In this document: positions 24,501-37,644 of the stretch, one piece after another
Numbering within the stretch: position 1 is the first letter of the stretch
Layout: the number at the start of each line of letters is the position of its first letter
From: Phylloscopus collybita
Taxonomy: Eukaryota > Chordata > Aves > Passeriformes > Phylloscopidae
Length of the DNA stretch: 64,000 nucleotides
Direction of reading: 5' to 3'
NCBI GenBank assembly: GCA_027886175.1
Contig: JAJNNQ010000002.1
Span: 4,592,001-4,656,000, forward strand
Translations under genes and position numbers: made by a program
Notes under the pieces: model-generated
Databases searched by the model: none
What the model saw: the letters and a program-made list of their open reading frames with translations, nothing else
What the model was told of the DNA's origin: nothing

Positions 24501-27500
24501 AGTTTCTCCAGGTTTAGTTGGACTCTGTACAAACAGGTCATTCTAAATTAATCTTCATGATCAAGTCTCCCTCCCTTAACAACTTGTGCCACACTTATTT
24601 TTGCTGGGTTTCTCTGTGCCTTCACCATTACAGATTTCATTGACATCAAGACATTTCCCTTGGGAGCTGAAAACAAACTCAGTGTGTCTCAAGTACCAAG
24701 GTTTCCAACAGAGTTAAAAATAAGGACAAAAAATTAAAATCCAGGCTACTTTGGTCATTGAAAATTTTCTGGTCTTCTCCAGACATGCATGTTGGGCTGT
24801 CATTTGCTTTCCATTCATGTGATAGGTAGTGGCTGCTGTTTTTGGTGATGCAGCTTGACATGGACTAGGTCAGGGACAGAATGCAAACTGATCCATTAAT
24901 CAGATTTAAAACCAGTTTTTGATTACTGGTCATGCTGGTTCTTACCCTGTCTCTCTTTCCCTCTTGGGAAGACTCCTGCAGATTTGAAGGCTTTAGCTGC
25001 TAGTTGTAAGAGGTTTCTGGACTTCAGGAAGCATTTTGAGGAGATTTTGGATATCTTCACAGTTAGGGAGGATCATTAGCATGCACTCATGGTCTCATTT
25101 TTTTACTGCCTCTCTGCAGGGCTCATTTATTCCACTGAAATCAAACACAAGAATTCCCCCAAGGCACCCTTGTCAGATATGAAGTGACTGGGCTGCATTC
25201 AACACACTCTTGCCAGGTACTGCAGCAGGTACAGGGAGGCTTACAATGGTTTTTGGTGTCGTATCAATTCATTATCAAAGGGGAAATTGATGAATATCCA
25301 CTTTTGCTGAGTTAGAATCTCCTGATGGCTAACGAGCGTGAATAAAACGTTATGCAAATCAGTGGCTGAGAAGAGAATTCGGAACTGAACTTGAATATGA
25401 AATAGGTCATTAGTACAACACATCTTTAACATCTGTTGATTGTTTCTATTGTTACATTTGTGGTGAAGCTGTCTATGTTGAGATTTAGTGAAAAGAATTT
25501 AAGACGACCCCGCACCTGTGTATGTACTCTCGGAACTTTGTGCCACACTTGATGTCAGGAAGCAGGAGTGATTCTGGGCAAACAAGCAGGTACCCACACC
25601 TGGAGAAAAACCACAGTTTATGGTCTAGGTTGCTATCTGATCACCTGCTCAGGACACCTCTGTATTATGTGTGCCTAGGTGGCTGTGCAGAGTGTCTCAT
25701 AAAATATGAATACTACTTCCAGATAGGATGGCGCTTAATGTGCATTTACTGTATGAACACTTATAGGTTTCTATTATTATTTATAAGTCTACAGTGTGAG
25801 AAACTTTTCTCTAATGCTCAAGAAGTGACCCTTTCCCTCTTGCCAAGGACAGGCAGAGAAGAGGACACATCAAGAGAAAGGTAAACAGCAAACATTGTGT
25901 GTAGACAAGGAAAACTAGATCTTCTCTAAGCTATACAGGCCATCTAGGTGCTTAAAAAGAATTAAAATTGGAATGGATTTGAGCTTTGTGGCTTGGTAGT
26001 GTAAGGTACAGTTTGTGTCTTGTCCTTTTGGTACAGTTCAGTTTGTCTGGGGTCCTGCACATGGGCTTGTTTAGGGCTTGGGGGGTTTTTTTCCAGGTTG
26101 AAGGAGTGATGAAAGTCCTCAAGTAAAACAGGAAAAACTGACTTTCTTTGAAGATAAACTTCTCCAAAGAGTCTACAACACATCACAGGAGAGAAGTGGC
26201 AAGGTAATGTTGGAGGTAGTGTGTCAATGGTCTTTAAAAATGAAAAGCCAATAATGTGACCAAAGGAGGGAAAAAAAAAAAAAGGGTCAAAATAAAGGAA
26301 TGTTCCTATGTGGGAAACAGGCACTGGGATACACTGTACTCATGTACTCATGTCCCTCACCTCCCCTGGGGCAGGATTGAGATCTCCCAGGAGAGCTCAG
26401 GTCTCATAGGAAACAGTGGTCATTACAGGGTGTCTTTAAATCTGCTTCTGCAAAGAAGAAACCTTCCATTCTTGTGACATTCAAAGGGAAGATGGAAGGG
26501 GGAACAAAAGGAAGAAAATCTTTTTCCTACCTTCCTCCTGTTCAGTGGTTCTTGAGCTAGCCATATGATGTGGGAAAGGTGCAAGAAGAAAAAAAACAAG
26601 CCATGTGTAATAAGCAATAAACAGTGAGCAAGGCAAGAAGTGCAGGATGGAGCAGAGTGCATTTCAAGCCATGGTACTGGCATGAGGTTCAGTTTCTCAT
26701 CTCTGGGGTGACCACCAAACTCATCCCATCTTCAGGTGCTCCAGATGAGGATATTTCTCTCTGGCCAGAAATTCAGCCCTTCCAACATGAACTTCCAGCT
26801 TCCATGACCTACTTTTGACAATCTTGTCAGAAGTTTCTGCACAAACTCTATGTAGGACAGCAACAGGAGCCCCCACTAAAATGAGGTCCATCCTCAGGAG
26901 CAGGAGTCGTAAAAAAGGTGGTTTGTTTCCCCATTATTGGTTTAAACCCAATAAAACCTCGTGGCAACAGATGATCAAAGCTGACACAAGTGGCCCACCC
27001 AAACCATGGTCTGGAGTTTCAGACAGCAATAGGAGAGCAAAATAAAAAGGTTACTTCTAGATGAGATGCATAACCAAGGAGAACACAATCAGGGAAACAG
27101 TCCAAGCAAAGAACAGACCATGCTTCTTCAGGAGCAAAAGCAGGGAGACAGAGGTACTGTCTAAAATTTCAGTCAGGAGAGAGAATATAGCACAACACTT
27201 TCTGTTGAAGGGTTCTGCCCACCCCAGCCATTCTCTGTGTAGTGTCTGCCCTTGCTTCTTAGGTACAGAAAGTCACTCACTGCCTGATGTAGGAGCTCTG
27301 CAACAAGAGACTGGTGTCTCAGGATGTGCCAAAGTCTGCTGTCTCATAAGACAGGGATCACAAAGCCCTTTATCAGAGCAAGCCAAGGCCAAAAAGAAAT
27401 GCAAGTACTCAGGGCTTACAGTTCTCCAAGCAGAGGACTCGGGGTGTAGAGACCTTCATCAACATCCAGGGTGGTGATTTCAAAGACCTCGTTCCAGATC

Positions 27501-30394
27501 AGAGCCACCTCTAGAAACAAGGGGCAAGGAAAGACAGTAGATTTTCCTGATCCAGCATGCACTACAACCCTCTGAACTGCAACTCTAGAGCTGGTGTAAG
27601 GAATGACAAACCACAGTGGGGTAAAGAAACCTGAAAGCCATACAATTTAACCTCAGCTCAGGGACTGGACGTGCCTAAACATCAGGATATCAGGACTCAA
27701 CAGATTTACTGAATGAGGACCCACAGCCCTTACCCATGTCAGGCTCCTGCATCCCCCACTCATTGCCTACTCATAAGTGCTAAAATTCACCCAAGCATCC
27801 TCACCCCTCCTACAAACCACACTGGTGGGCTACTACATTTATTATCCCATCACAATTAACCACTTCTGATTAGTTCAACTAATTACTGGGTGCTAGCAAT
27901 TACTCACTGACAGGCCTCCTCAGAGTCTTTAATAGCTGTTCCCACAAGAGCAAACAGGTGAAGGCCAGAAGAAAAAAGCAAAACAACTAAACAAGGGGGA
28001 AATGAGGGAAAGAATTAAGAAATCCCTGGGCAGACCCAGGTCCTTTGAGATCCAGAGCAGCAAACAGCCCAGCTAATTAGCATGCCTGTTGCATTGCCAG
28101 CATGCACAGAAATTTTCCCTCCAGCCCTTTTTTGTTGCAGAAGCTCATGATTTGGGATTTGTCCACAATACAAGCACTAGACAGGCTGTGTTTGCACATT
28201 GTCATTTCAACACTACAATATCTCTCAAAAATGCTAAATCATGTCTGGATAATTTTGTTTAGAGGGTGAATTTTGGATCTTAAGCCACCAAGTGGAGGCA
28301 TTTTCTTCATAGCTGACTGAGACCTATGACAACAGGAGGATTAGGGGAGAATGGAAAATATGACAAAAGGGTAGCCTTAACTGATTTGTAACACACTTCT
28401 TTTATGGATAACAGAGGGAAAAAATCCTTAGGAGGATGCTTTACATGTTGTAATCGCAACTGTATATTTTGTTTCAAAGCCTGACAACAGAACTTAACAG
28501 AAAATAAGTTATTAATGACGCTCATAGAAGCAATCTTTATATGTATTGAATTCTACATTATGCAGAAAAAACCTACTGCTTTTTATCCTATGCTTAGAGA
28601 ATGCTCTTGCTCCTGTTGTCATTGAATTTTATGGGGTTTCCATAAACAGGAGAGCATCCAAATAGTGGCTTTGTTTCCAGGTGCTGCATGCTTCACTCCC
28701 ATGGCTGCAGCACCTGGAATGTGTCTGCTTCCAGACATTCTACTCCAAACCCTTTTGAATTTAATAATACTGACCTGACAATCTTTAAGGGAGGATTTCA
28801 AAGAGTTCATAAAGCACTTGTGTTGACTTCCAGGTGGCTTTTTCACCAGAAGCCAGTCAGCCACAGAACATGTGACCATGGATCCTGAAGTACCTCAGCA
28901 TCCCAGAGACAGTCTCCAAGCACAGCTGAGACCTTATCAGGAGTGTAATCCTGTGGAAGCTGCTAGAGAACAGACATTAATAAGCCTGGTTCAGTGCCTT
29001 ATCCCTCCCTTGCTCAAAACGTGATACTCCAAAATGATTAATTACTGTTTTCCAAAGAATGGTTTTGCACTGGAAACACTCACTATTTCCCAAATTGCCC
29101 CTTCAGCCTGGAAAGACTGCAGTGAACACAGGGGAATGTATACAACACTTTGAGTCTTGCTGTGCCACAGGTGATGGTGAGGGAGACTGGGCATGCTTGT
29201 GTGGAGACTGATGGAAAACATGATTCCCGCAGTGGAAATGTTTCCTGAGCACAACACTTTGTCCCTGGGATGCTGGGTATCTGTGTGGGGTGGGGTGAGG
29301 TGAATCGCCCTCAAAGCCCACAGATCCAGACAGGACCACCTGCAGACCACAGATGGAAGAAACACCTATCCCACAAGTGCATGAAATTATTATCCAAGTG
29401 CATTCCCTGCTTGAGCATGGTCAGGAGACCTCTCCCACCCTGACAAACAGCATCATGAAGGTCCTTTCCCCTTCTGAAGAAAAACAAGATGGGGAAGAGG
29501 GGGAGGACGCAGCTAAAGTTAAATTGTGCCATAAAACTTTTTTCTACCACAAACCAATTAACATCTGACTGCTATAGAACTCAAACAATGCTAAAGGCTG
29601 CAAAACGCTGTCTGAAAAGGCAATAAAAAACAATGGTCACACAAAGAGCCCTCGCTGAGGCAGGAAGGGCCCCCAGACAGCCCCTGCCCAGCCTCTACTC
29701 AGCCCTGGAGTGCTTTCATGCTCATGCCAAAAAGGTGCAGGAAAGGTGTTTTGTTTCAAAGTGAAAACTTTCTGAACAGAGTGTGCACTGCAGAAAGGCA
29801 AGGCACAGGATGGATGGCATCCCCTCGTACAGGAATTACAAGAGCCCTTTGCTCAGAAAACCACCCCCAGGTTCTGCTCTCTGCCCTCAAGGCACTGTCT
29901 GCTCTCAGCTCAGCCCGGGGATTCCCTCCTGTTCTGCTTGTGTGGAGGTGGGAAGCACATGAGCATGTGTGCAACTGGCCACACAGCCACCTCCTGAGCT
30001 CAGCCAAACCCTTGTATCTCTAGTTCTGCTGCATTTCTGCAGCTACATTCAAGGTCTGCAACTTCCATTCTTCTATGGTTCTGGATGAGTTTTTCAGACC
30101 TCAGGAGATTATCCTGTGAACTGCATAAAAAAAGACTAAGTTTTAACTCATGCTTTTGCTAATACATTCAGTGCTGTAAATCAGCTGAAGTTCAAGCAGC
30201 CATGAATATCTGTAAGGTTAGATTTGATACTTCTAGTCAGCAATAATTTTCTCCTGCAGACACACATGCACATAACACGGGGTTTTTTTTTCTTAGAAGT
30301 CTCTGTACATTTTCTTCACCTTTTTGTTCTTTTCTGCTTGCTTTCTATGATTGGAGTGGACAGAATATCTCCACAAAGCCTTTTGGAGATTTCA

Positions 30395-30835
30395 AGAGAC
30401 ATGGGCTCCTGGGGCAGCTCCAGTAGAGAGCCACTAATTTGGTCAAGGGTCTGGACAACCTGTCTTACAATGAAAGGCTGAGGGAAATGTTTGGTCTCGA
30501 GAAGAGGCACCTCTTAAGTCTGTACAAACATCTAAAGGGTGGGTGCCAAATGATGGACCAGGCTATTCATGGTGGTGCCAGCAATAGGAAAAGAGATAGA
30601 AACTGATACTGAGGAAGCTCCACCTGAACATGAGGAAAAACTTCTTTACTATGCAGTGACCAAGCACTGGAAGAGATTGACCAGGGAGTGTCAGGCTTTC
30701 TCACTGGGAATATTCCAGAATCATCTGGACACAATCCTATGCCCTGGGCTTTGGGATGACCCTGCTTGAACTGGGATATTGGACCAGATGACCACTGTGA
30801 TCCCTCCAATCTGACATATTCTGTGATCCTTTGGT
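30395..30835 (+). mobile_element. CR1 LINE, 3' region fragment
   Basis: Plus-strand CR1 3' region of about 440 bases. Recognisable blocks are GGTCTGGACAACCTGTCTTACAATGAAAGGCTGAGGGA, the GCTCCACCTGAACATGAGGAAAAACTTCTTTACT block, GTGACCAAGCACTGGAAGAG, and the ending GGACCAGATGACCACTGTGATCCCTCCAA then ATTCTGTG. It is diverged and untranslated in function. Its 5' end is a truncation typical of CR1 insertion. Confidence 0.9.
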
Positions 30836-30884
30836 CTTGCCCACTCTTCAAAGTACAAGGGGGTTTGGTGTCCCAGGCTCAAAG

Positions 30885-30946
30885 ACAATTGACAATTGGA
30901 CTTGATGATCCTAAGGTCTTTTCCACCTTAATGATTCTGATTTTAT
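30885..30946 (+). mobile_element. second CR1 3' tail directly downstream
   Basis: A separate plus-strand CR1 end: GACAATTGGACTTGATGATCCTAAGGTCTTTTCCACC then AATGATTCTGATTTTATG. It lies 50 bases after the previous CR1 end, so two insertions (or a duplicated tail) sit in tandem. The wording suggests a different CR1 subfamily. Confidence 0.8.
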
Positions 30947-31460
30947 GAGCAGGGCTGGCATCCAGGAGCAGTGGGCCACGGCCTGGAAAAGGTGGGTGCA
31001 GGAATTTCCAGAGAGGCTGCTGTCAGAAAATGAACATCAGGAAGGAGCCTCTCGGAAGGGGAAATGTCAGACCAGCTTGTTGGTCAGGAGGGAGCAGCTG
31101 ACTGAGATAAGGTTCCTGCCACATCTTACAGGGGTTTTATTTTTTACCTGCAAGAAGAAAGTCTGGCTCTCCCACATTCATGAGGAGGCACCTCCTACAA
31201 ACATCCTCCACACTCCACCAGGCAGCAGAACACTGGTCAGGTGTGACCAGTCTTGCCAGGGCCACCAAAAGCAACTACCAGCCATTGTGGGCAGGTCAGG
31301 GAGTGCTGGACAGGGCCCATGTTTGGGGCTGTGAGCCTGCAGAGGTGGGGCTTTGTTCAGAAGGGAGATGTGCCCAAGGGAGCCCCCACTGCTTCTCTGC
31401 GCCAGCCCTGAGGAGCAGGTGGCCACGGCATGAACATCCATGCTGGTCTGGGATGTTTAA

Positions 31461-31529
31461 TATCAAATAATCATAATAATAAGTTTCAAATAATCATCAT
31501 AATGAATATCAAATAATCAACAATCACAT
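31461..31529 (+). repeat. 23-base minisatellite, three copies
   Basis: Three 23-base units begin at 31461, 31484 and 31507. Each contains TCAAATAATCA and ends AT-rich. The copies differ by several bases, so the array is old. Confidence 0.8.
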
Positions 31530-33216
31530 TTAATATCAAGTCAAGATGGAATTAAGGTGCTTGGGTCTGTGACTGCTTTACACTAATTCTGGATAGTATG
31601 AAAATATAACCCACTGGTTTTGCCTTTATGAGCAATACTTGGCTTGTTCTGTTCCCGAGCTTGTCTCCTGTGCAGTGTATTTCTTGTGCTGATAAATATT
31701 TATGCTCCGTGATTTTGATTTATACAAGGGGTTTAAATATTGTAAAGCTGGATGTAACCAGCATAAAACAACATAACACAAAGCACCAGTACCTAGAATG
31801 GGGTGGACTGAAAAGGGATGGCTCCTGCAGCAACCAAATTTTACCCCAGAAATGACCTCCTCCCCTCCCAGGAGCAGCACAAATTGGCAGCATCCCCCTC
31901 TCTGCTTTACAATTGAGATTCCCAACCTGTGTGTATCAAACAGGAGAGCTGTTTGCAGTATTGCCAAGGTTACTAGAGTGAAAACATTGCAAATGGCATT
32001 TGCATGATTGTACTTTCAAATCCTAACTTGTAGCAACAGTGCATTTTAAATGAAGGGGATTTATAACTCAAACCAGAACACTAATCATATTCTGGAGTAA
32101 TAGGATTTATTTGTTGGTTGTTTGGTGGTTGTGGGTTTTTTTTAAGCTCAGAGACAACAAGCTATGTTCATGAAAAGGGGGCTGGCTGGGCTTACACCCT
32201 ACTCCAACAACATTTTGAAAGGATTAGGAAAGAAACATGAATGTGCTCCATTTTCAATATGTGGTTCAGAGCCTGTGTAGTCTTAATGCTTCCCTGCTAT
32301 GAGAACATCCTAAATTGCTAAACAAGTTCAGACAATTGCCATTTTAAATGTGCAGCTCAGATCTGCACAAAAAACGGAGTCGTCTGAGGATCAAGAATGG
32401 ATGTTTAACAGCACCCAGATGTTCTCCAGCTATGAAATTCCTTACCCAAAGCACACTGGGCACATTCTGAAGCAATGCTCAGTCCTCCAGCAAGGCTAGG
32501 ATTTACAGCCCAATATCAAGACCAACTAAAGCTGGAAACAGCTGTCATGTTCCCCACAACACTGGATTTCTGGGACAGGCTATTAAGGTTCTGGAGCACC
32601 TGCCTTAAAGTCATGCAATATTTACAGGAGAAAGAGCTCATTTAGGCTGTAATTTAGGAGGTGCACTAAATCTCATGGCCCAAATCCTTACATGGAATAA
32701 GTGGATTAAGTCAATGTACACCACCCAAAGAGCTTGATTTTAATCTCCATATCCTGAACACACCAGACTTACGGGAACAAAGGTGCTCCAGGAGGGTTTG
32801 ATGATTACCAGAAATAGCTCCAAAAAATTCCCTGGATTTTTGACAAAAAGGAACTTTTCCAGACATTTCTGAAATATCTCTGTAAAACACGTGTTAAAGC
32901 CACCTTATAGGGCTTGTTTTAATATAAAAATTCTCAGTGGTGGGCTGTTAAGCTGTCCTGTCAGGCATGGAAAACCAGGAGTGCTGTGTGGTCTGTTTCT
33001 GCAGCCATCTAAAGAGATAATAAACCTCATCTGACCACTGAGAACTTCATATAACACGTCACTTAAATTGCATGATCATATACTTGCTGGCAATTGATTT
33101 TAGACTAGTCAAAGGGTGTCAATTTAGGCAGCAGCTAAAACCACCACCTAAAATCTCCAGTTGTGCTTGGGAATTCCGGCCTTCAGTATATTCAGGCACA
33201 CACTGATTTTATACAG

Positions 33217-33264
33217 TGTGTATATATATATGTATAATTTCACACACACATACATACATCTATA
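33217..33264 (+). repeat. TA and CA/TACA microsatellite cluster
   Basis: A TATATATATA run is followed by CACACACACATACATACAT. An ordinary length-variable simple repeat. Confidence 0.85.
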
Positions 33265-36200
33265 AATGAAAAAATTAATCTGAAATATGTCACCCTGCAA
33301 TCTGTCAAATAAAGCTGATATAATAAATATGTCACTTTATTTAACAACTGATGCTGAAGAGAACTAGGCAGAATGAAAGAAATGAAGACAGGGCTTAGTA
33401 AAAACACTGAGGAAGGCAGAAATTAAAGCAATCAATCACATTCTCATGGAATGTCTACACCACTCGAAATAATATTTTATTGTCTGCTATTGATTGGATG
33501 CCACTGAACAAAATTACAAACAATGAATCTGGTGTTATAAACAAGAATCACAATAAGAATAACTTATTTCAAAGCCTTGGCCATACACTTTGTAGACTGC
33601 AGGGTCCTGGACATCTGCTTCCTGTACCACCAGAACCTAAGAGAGATCCCTGCTCACTGACAATGGGGAGGCCAGGCTGCAAGGGAGCTGAAATAAGGGA
33701 ACACTCCCATTTTGCTCTCCTTTGCATTTTAAGCATGAAAGTTAAAAGCTTGCAAAATTTGATAGGATTAGAAGACCCCACTAGGCAGGGGTGCACAAGT
33801 ACCACCTTTTTTCAAACAGTGACATTTCAGTTTAGGAAGGAGAAGGACCATACTTTCAATTTTATTCTGAAGCAATCATAAGAAAAATTAAAGAAATCAT
33901 GCTGAATCAGAGAATAAAGCTATGGTACTCAGCAGCCAGTCCCAGGCAATGTTTTGGAAAATGAAAGAAAATTCTTATGGGCCCTCCATCGGCCAGTGTC
34001 CTCAAGTCTCTTGGCAGGCACCTTGCCCTTGCTCCAGTGGGATGGTGCCACTCTGATCCATACAGGGACAAGGGACATGGGTCAGGGCACAAGCTGAGCC
34101 TGATGGAGAGAGCACAGGACATGTTGCATCCTCTTGCTGCTCACCAAGCCACGAGTTACTCATCAGTTACTCATTGAACAGTTACTTCACTAACAGCACC
34201 AGGACAACCTGGGAAGAAGGGTGTTGTTTATGCTGAGCACTGGCCTGAAAGATTCACCTCCAAAGAGGATGAGCTGACACAGCAGTGAGAAGTAGGACCC
34301 ACAGCTGCTGCAAAAACCCCTCTGAGCTTGGCTTGTTGTAAGGAGCAGTGAATATGTGACAGGGGCTTTTTAAGCAGCTGGGGGAAAGTTCTTTCTCACT
34401 TCTCTGAGGCTCAGAGGATGATAAAACAGCATTACTAAAACCTCTAGAAAAATCACAGGAGGTGTTTAGATAAACCAGTCATTCCTGATGCTATCCACAC
34501 TCTAAAATAAAAGTGGGCAAATATGAATGCAAAATGCTGGATGAAGGAGCAGAGCAGAGAGGATGGGATAAAAGACACATCTCCCCTTCCTGCATTGTTC
34601 TGTGGTGCAGCTGGGTTGTCACACATTAGCCATTTACAGACACATGCAAATTGCACGACAACACTGGGCCAAATCCATCCATGGTGTGAATTCATTGAGT
34701 TCCAGCAGATCTACACTGGGTTCTAACTAGGCTTATTATGTATAACCAAACATAATTGAAATTGGCACCTTTGATGACACCCCATATCATTTCTGCTCTG
34801 ATTTACCCACATGGGGCGAGAAAGAGACAACACTCAGGTCTGGTTCCAATGCTGACAGCAACAGGAGGAAGAGGGAAAGCCATCCCTTGAACTGTGCACA
34901 ATGGCCAGGAATGGAGTTGGAGGTATTCCCCACTGAAGGAACATTTATCCTGCTGGTATGCAGGAATCAGGTTGTGTCTAATTTACTTCTATGAAGCTTT
35001 ACCTACTTAGTAGTTTGCCACCCACCCCTGCAATATCCAACCTCAAATACTAGAGATTTTATGGAGAGGGAATCCTTATAGGCATTTGGGAAATAAAAAT
35101 TCAGCTTGGAATATGAGGAAGAGTGTGTTTGTGCATGGGTGTGATTGCAGTTCAAGGGATTTGAAGTTAATAATTATTTTCTCCCATTTGCCTCATATAC
35201 TTACCCTTCTTCTATAGACTCTACATATCTCAAATTAGGAGACAATCTCAAGCCTACAGGGATCAGCAATCCCAACGCCACCTTTCTGGGAAGAAGTACT
35301 TCCAAGGGTCTTCCAGTTAATGTGGATGAGAGTTGTGTACACGGAACACACCCATCAACCAGTTTGGAAGGAAAAGCTGCTGTCCTCATGAATTATAGTC
35401 ACTTCAGAAAGCTTGGCCTTAGATCCCTATGAGGATGAGATTGTCCTTGCAGGACTGGGACTGCTTGATAGACTCCACAGGCAGATTCATGGATCTTGGT
35501 TAATTGATTCTGTGAATGCTTTGGGCCCAGGTTGCAGAAAAGCTATGGAGGTAAAGGCACAAGTGGTTGAAAGACAAGATGCAAGGGATTAGCAATGGCT
35601 CACTCCCAAACTGGCAGAGGTTTGCCCCAGATTGGGGTGTGGCCAGCATCTTGATTGACACCTTTGATGAAGGGTGGAGAACTTGCTGGTGGAATCAAGT
35701 CCTAAAGGGTTGCAAATGTTCAAGAGGACAGGAGCAGAATTCAGACAGGCCTTAGCCTGAAATGTATCTGAAAGCAGCAAGAAGGAAATCCAGAGGAAGG
35801 AGTTCAACCTCCTGCCCTTGGGAGAGACATCTCCAGAACAGAGGAACAACAAGAGGTGCTTGTTTATGCTCTGGGGGACAGGGAAAAGGGCCACAAAGAG
35901 CCAGCAATGAGACATCCCATCATGAACCTGCCATGGCATAATGGGGGATAACCCCCAACTTTCCTGTTGTGACTCCCTATCCAAGACCAGGGCAGCCTCT
36001 GGGCTCCCTATTGAAGACCAGGGATGCTTCCTCCTATCAGGTCAATACACACCCCACAACCCAGCCAACTTGCTCTTTGACCACTGCTGAATTTCCAGAT
36101 GCAGCTCTGGCTTTGGGACCAAACCTGGCTGTGCAGAGGAGGACACCACATGTCCATAGCATGGTTTTTGGGGTGTCCAGTGCTCTGCACCCAGTTAGCA

Positions 36201-36329
36201 GCAATGCTGTGTGCACACAATGAGCATTTAGGGGGTGGAAGGAGCCTTCAAGATGCATAAAGCCAAATGTGTCCAAATGTGAAGTGAGGGAAGGCAGGAG
36301 GGTGGAGGAAAGCCGTCTGGCACCCTCTA

Positions 36330-36540
36330 GTGTGACACTCTGAGAAAAGCTCGTCCCTCCGCACCCAGCGTTGTTTTCAGCAGCCTCTCTCCTCACCCCC
36401 ACACCGACCACCCGTGCCCGCAGGCTCCGTCTCATCAACCCCCTTTAATTACCATCCACTGTAGCAAGACACGAAACTCATTAGTGCGAGCGGCGTCTCC
36501 TCGTGATGAGCCTGTCGTGTCCCAAGACATCCAGTGCCTG
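36330..36540. promoter_or_regulatory. CpG-richer block, candidate regulatory element
   Basis: About a dozen CpG dinucleotides lie in roughly 200 bases, well above neighbouring sequence. They surround a CCTTTAATTACC homeodomain-type word near 36.44 kb. No splice donor with an upstream ATG makes a convincing first exon. I looked for the ACVR2B signal-peptide exon here and did not find it. Confidence 0.3.
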
Positions 36541-36854
36541 TGAGCCTGATCAGGAGGAGATGCGCAGCTCAGAGAGGCTTTAAATGAGATTTTCAGAGCT
36601 TTGGCGACCTGGCGTGGCTGAGGGTAAAGAAGTGCCCAGTGCCAGGGCATCAGGGCCACCATCACTGACAGCACCACATGTGCAGGGTTGGACAGGACAA
36701 CAGACGAGTCCCAGGGCACATCATGCTGGGAAATTAGACATGTTGCTGTTGGACAGCATTAAGCTGGGAGACAGCAGATTCAGCTGACTATGCGACATCT
36801 GGGGTGGGACATTTGTATTAGGAGAGTCTAAATTAAAGAAAAAATAAATAACAT

Positions 36855-36890
36855 AAAAAAAAAAAAAAAAAAAAAACCACCAAAAAAAAC
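36855..36890 (+). repeat. A-rich run
   Basis: A run of about 23 A, then CCACC and a further A run. No source element is recognised upstream. Confidence 0.85.
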
Positions 36891-36969
36891 ACAACCAAAC
36901 CTGCCAAGGACAGGCCAGGGTGTCCCAGTCCAGCCTGTACCCAGCAGTGTAGGCACAGCTAAGCACATT

Positions 36970-37254
36970 TCACTTTTTACGATTTGGCTCTCGAGTCACT
37001 GGAAGAAAAACAACTTTCTTCCGTTCCTCATCACCTTCACCGTCCTCCAGTGAACTTTTGGGTAATGTATGCTGTGTCATCGGAGCAGCGCTGCTCCATG
37101 CATGGTAAGCAGGCACCCATATATTTCTCAGCATGATGATTCCCAAGCAAGGAACCAACATAGAGCAATGGCAAGAGGAGATAAAACACCCCAACTCAGA
37201 GAGCACCATCCCCTCCCGGGCACTGGGACCACCTCCACAAACACTCCTGAACAA
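36970..37254 (-). other. open frame of 94 codons, unassigned
   Basis: The C-terminal half reads KSSLEDGEGDEERKK then VVFLPVTREPNRKK and a TGA stop. It is acidic, then basic, and looks less random than most frames here. A neighbouring frame over the same bases also lacks stops for 50 codons. There is no family match, no clear acceptor upstream of it and no minus-strand poly(A). It could be a piece of a processed pseudogene or chance. Confidence 0.15.
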
Positions 37255-37644
37255 AAAGTCTTTCTCTCCCAGGGCTTTGAAAGCAAAAGGGTTTTGGGGT
37301 CAGGCTGTGTGATAATGGGACAGTGGTTGCTGGCCTGATCTTCAGCAGCTGTGATGGTGTAGGTGAGTTGTAGGTCCCAGGAGCAACTGCAGCCATCAGA
37401 GACAGGACAGGGCCAAGTCCCAAAAGGTCATATGAGTGGTGCTGCAAGTACTTTAATGTGAGTGTCCCTGTTGACCTTGAAGACCTGACATTTAACCCAC
37501 CTTTCATGCCAGTGAAGGTCACTCGTGCCTAACACATCACTACTGGCATTTTGATGTGTTGGAGGTTTCAATGATCTGCATAGAGTCTTGTGTTTGGTTG
37601 AAGGCCAGCTTGTTACCTCAAAACAGTCCTGTATCCTCATCCCT

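Larger units (their letters stand above)
14901..30394. other. long intergenic stretch without recognised genes or repeats
   Basis: About 15 kb of single-copy DNA with no CR1 copy that I can recognise. It contains three inverted repeats (15.67, 17.10 and 21.5 kb), an interrupted A-run at 21.39 kb and short A-runs at 26.27 kb. A splice-like 30-base interval on the minus strand at 24.95-24.98 kb is too weak to call. All frames are short and without family wording. Confidence 0.6.
30947..36329. other. intergenic, no gene recognised
   Basis: Single-copy DNA with a 23-base tandem repeat at 31.46 kb and a TA/CA microsatellite at 33.22 kb. The longest frame is 133 codons (33480-33881 plus), without family wording. 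At about 35.97-36.03 kb the words CTCCCTAT and AAGACCAGGG are repeated in direct orientation. Confidence 0.6.

Noticed and set aside
24947..24976. 30-base minus-strand interval between ATCTGCAG and GTAAGA
   Set aside because: The acceptor has a poor pyrimidine tract, and no neighbouring exon agrees in phase.
36855..36890. A-run as the poly(A) tail of a retroposed element
   Set aside because: The sequence upstream shows no LINE, SINE or gene body, and CR1 does not end in poly(A).
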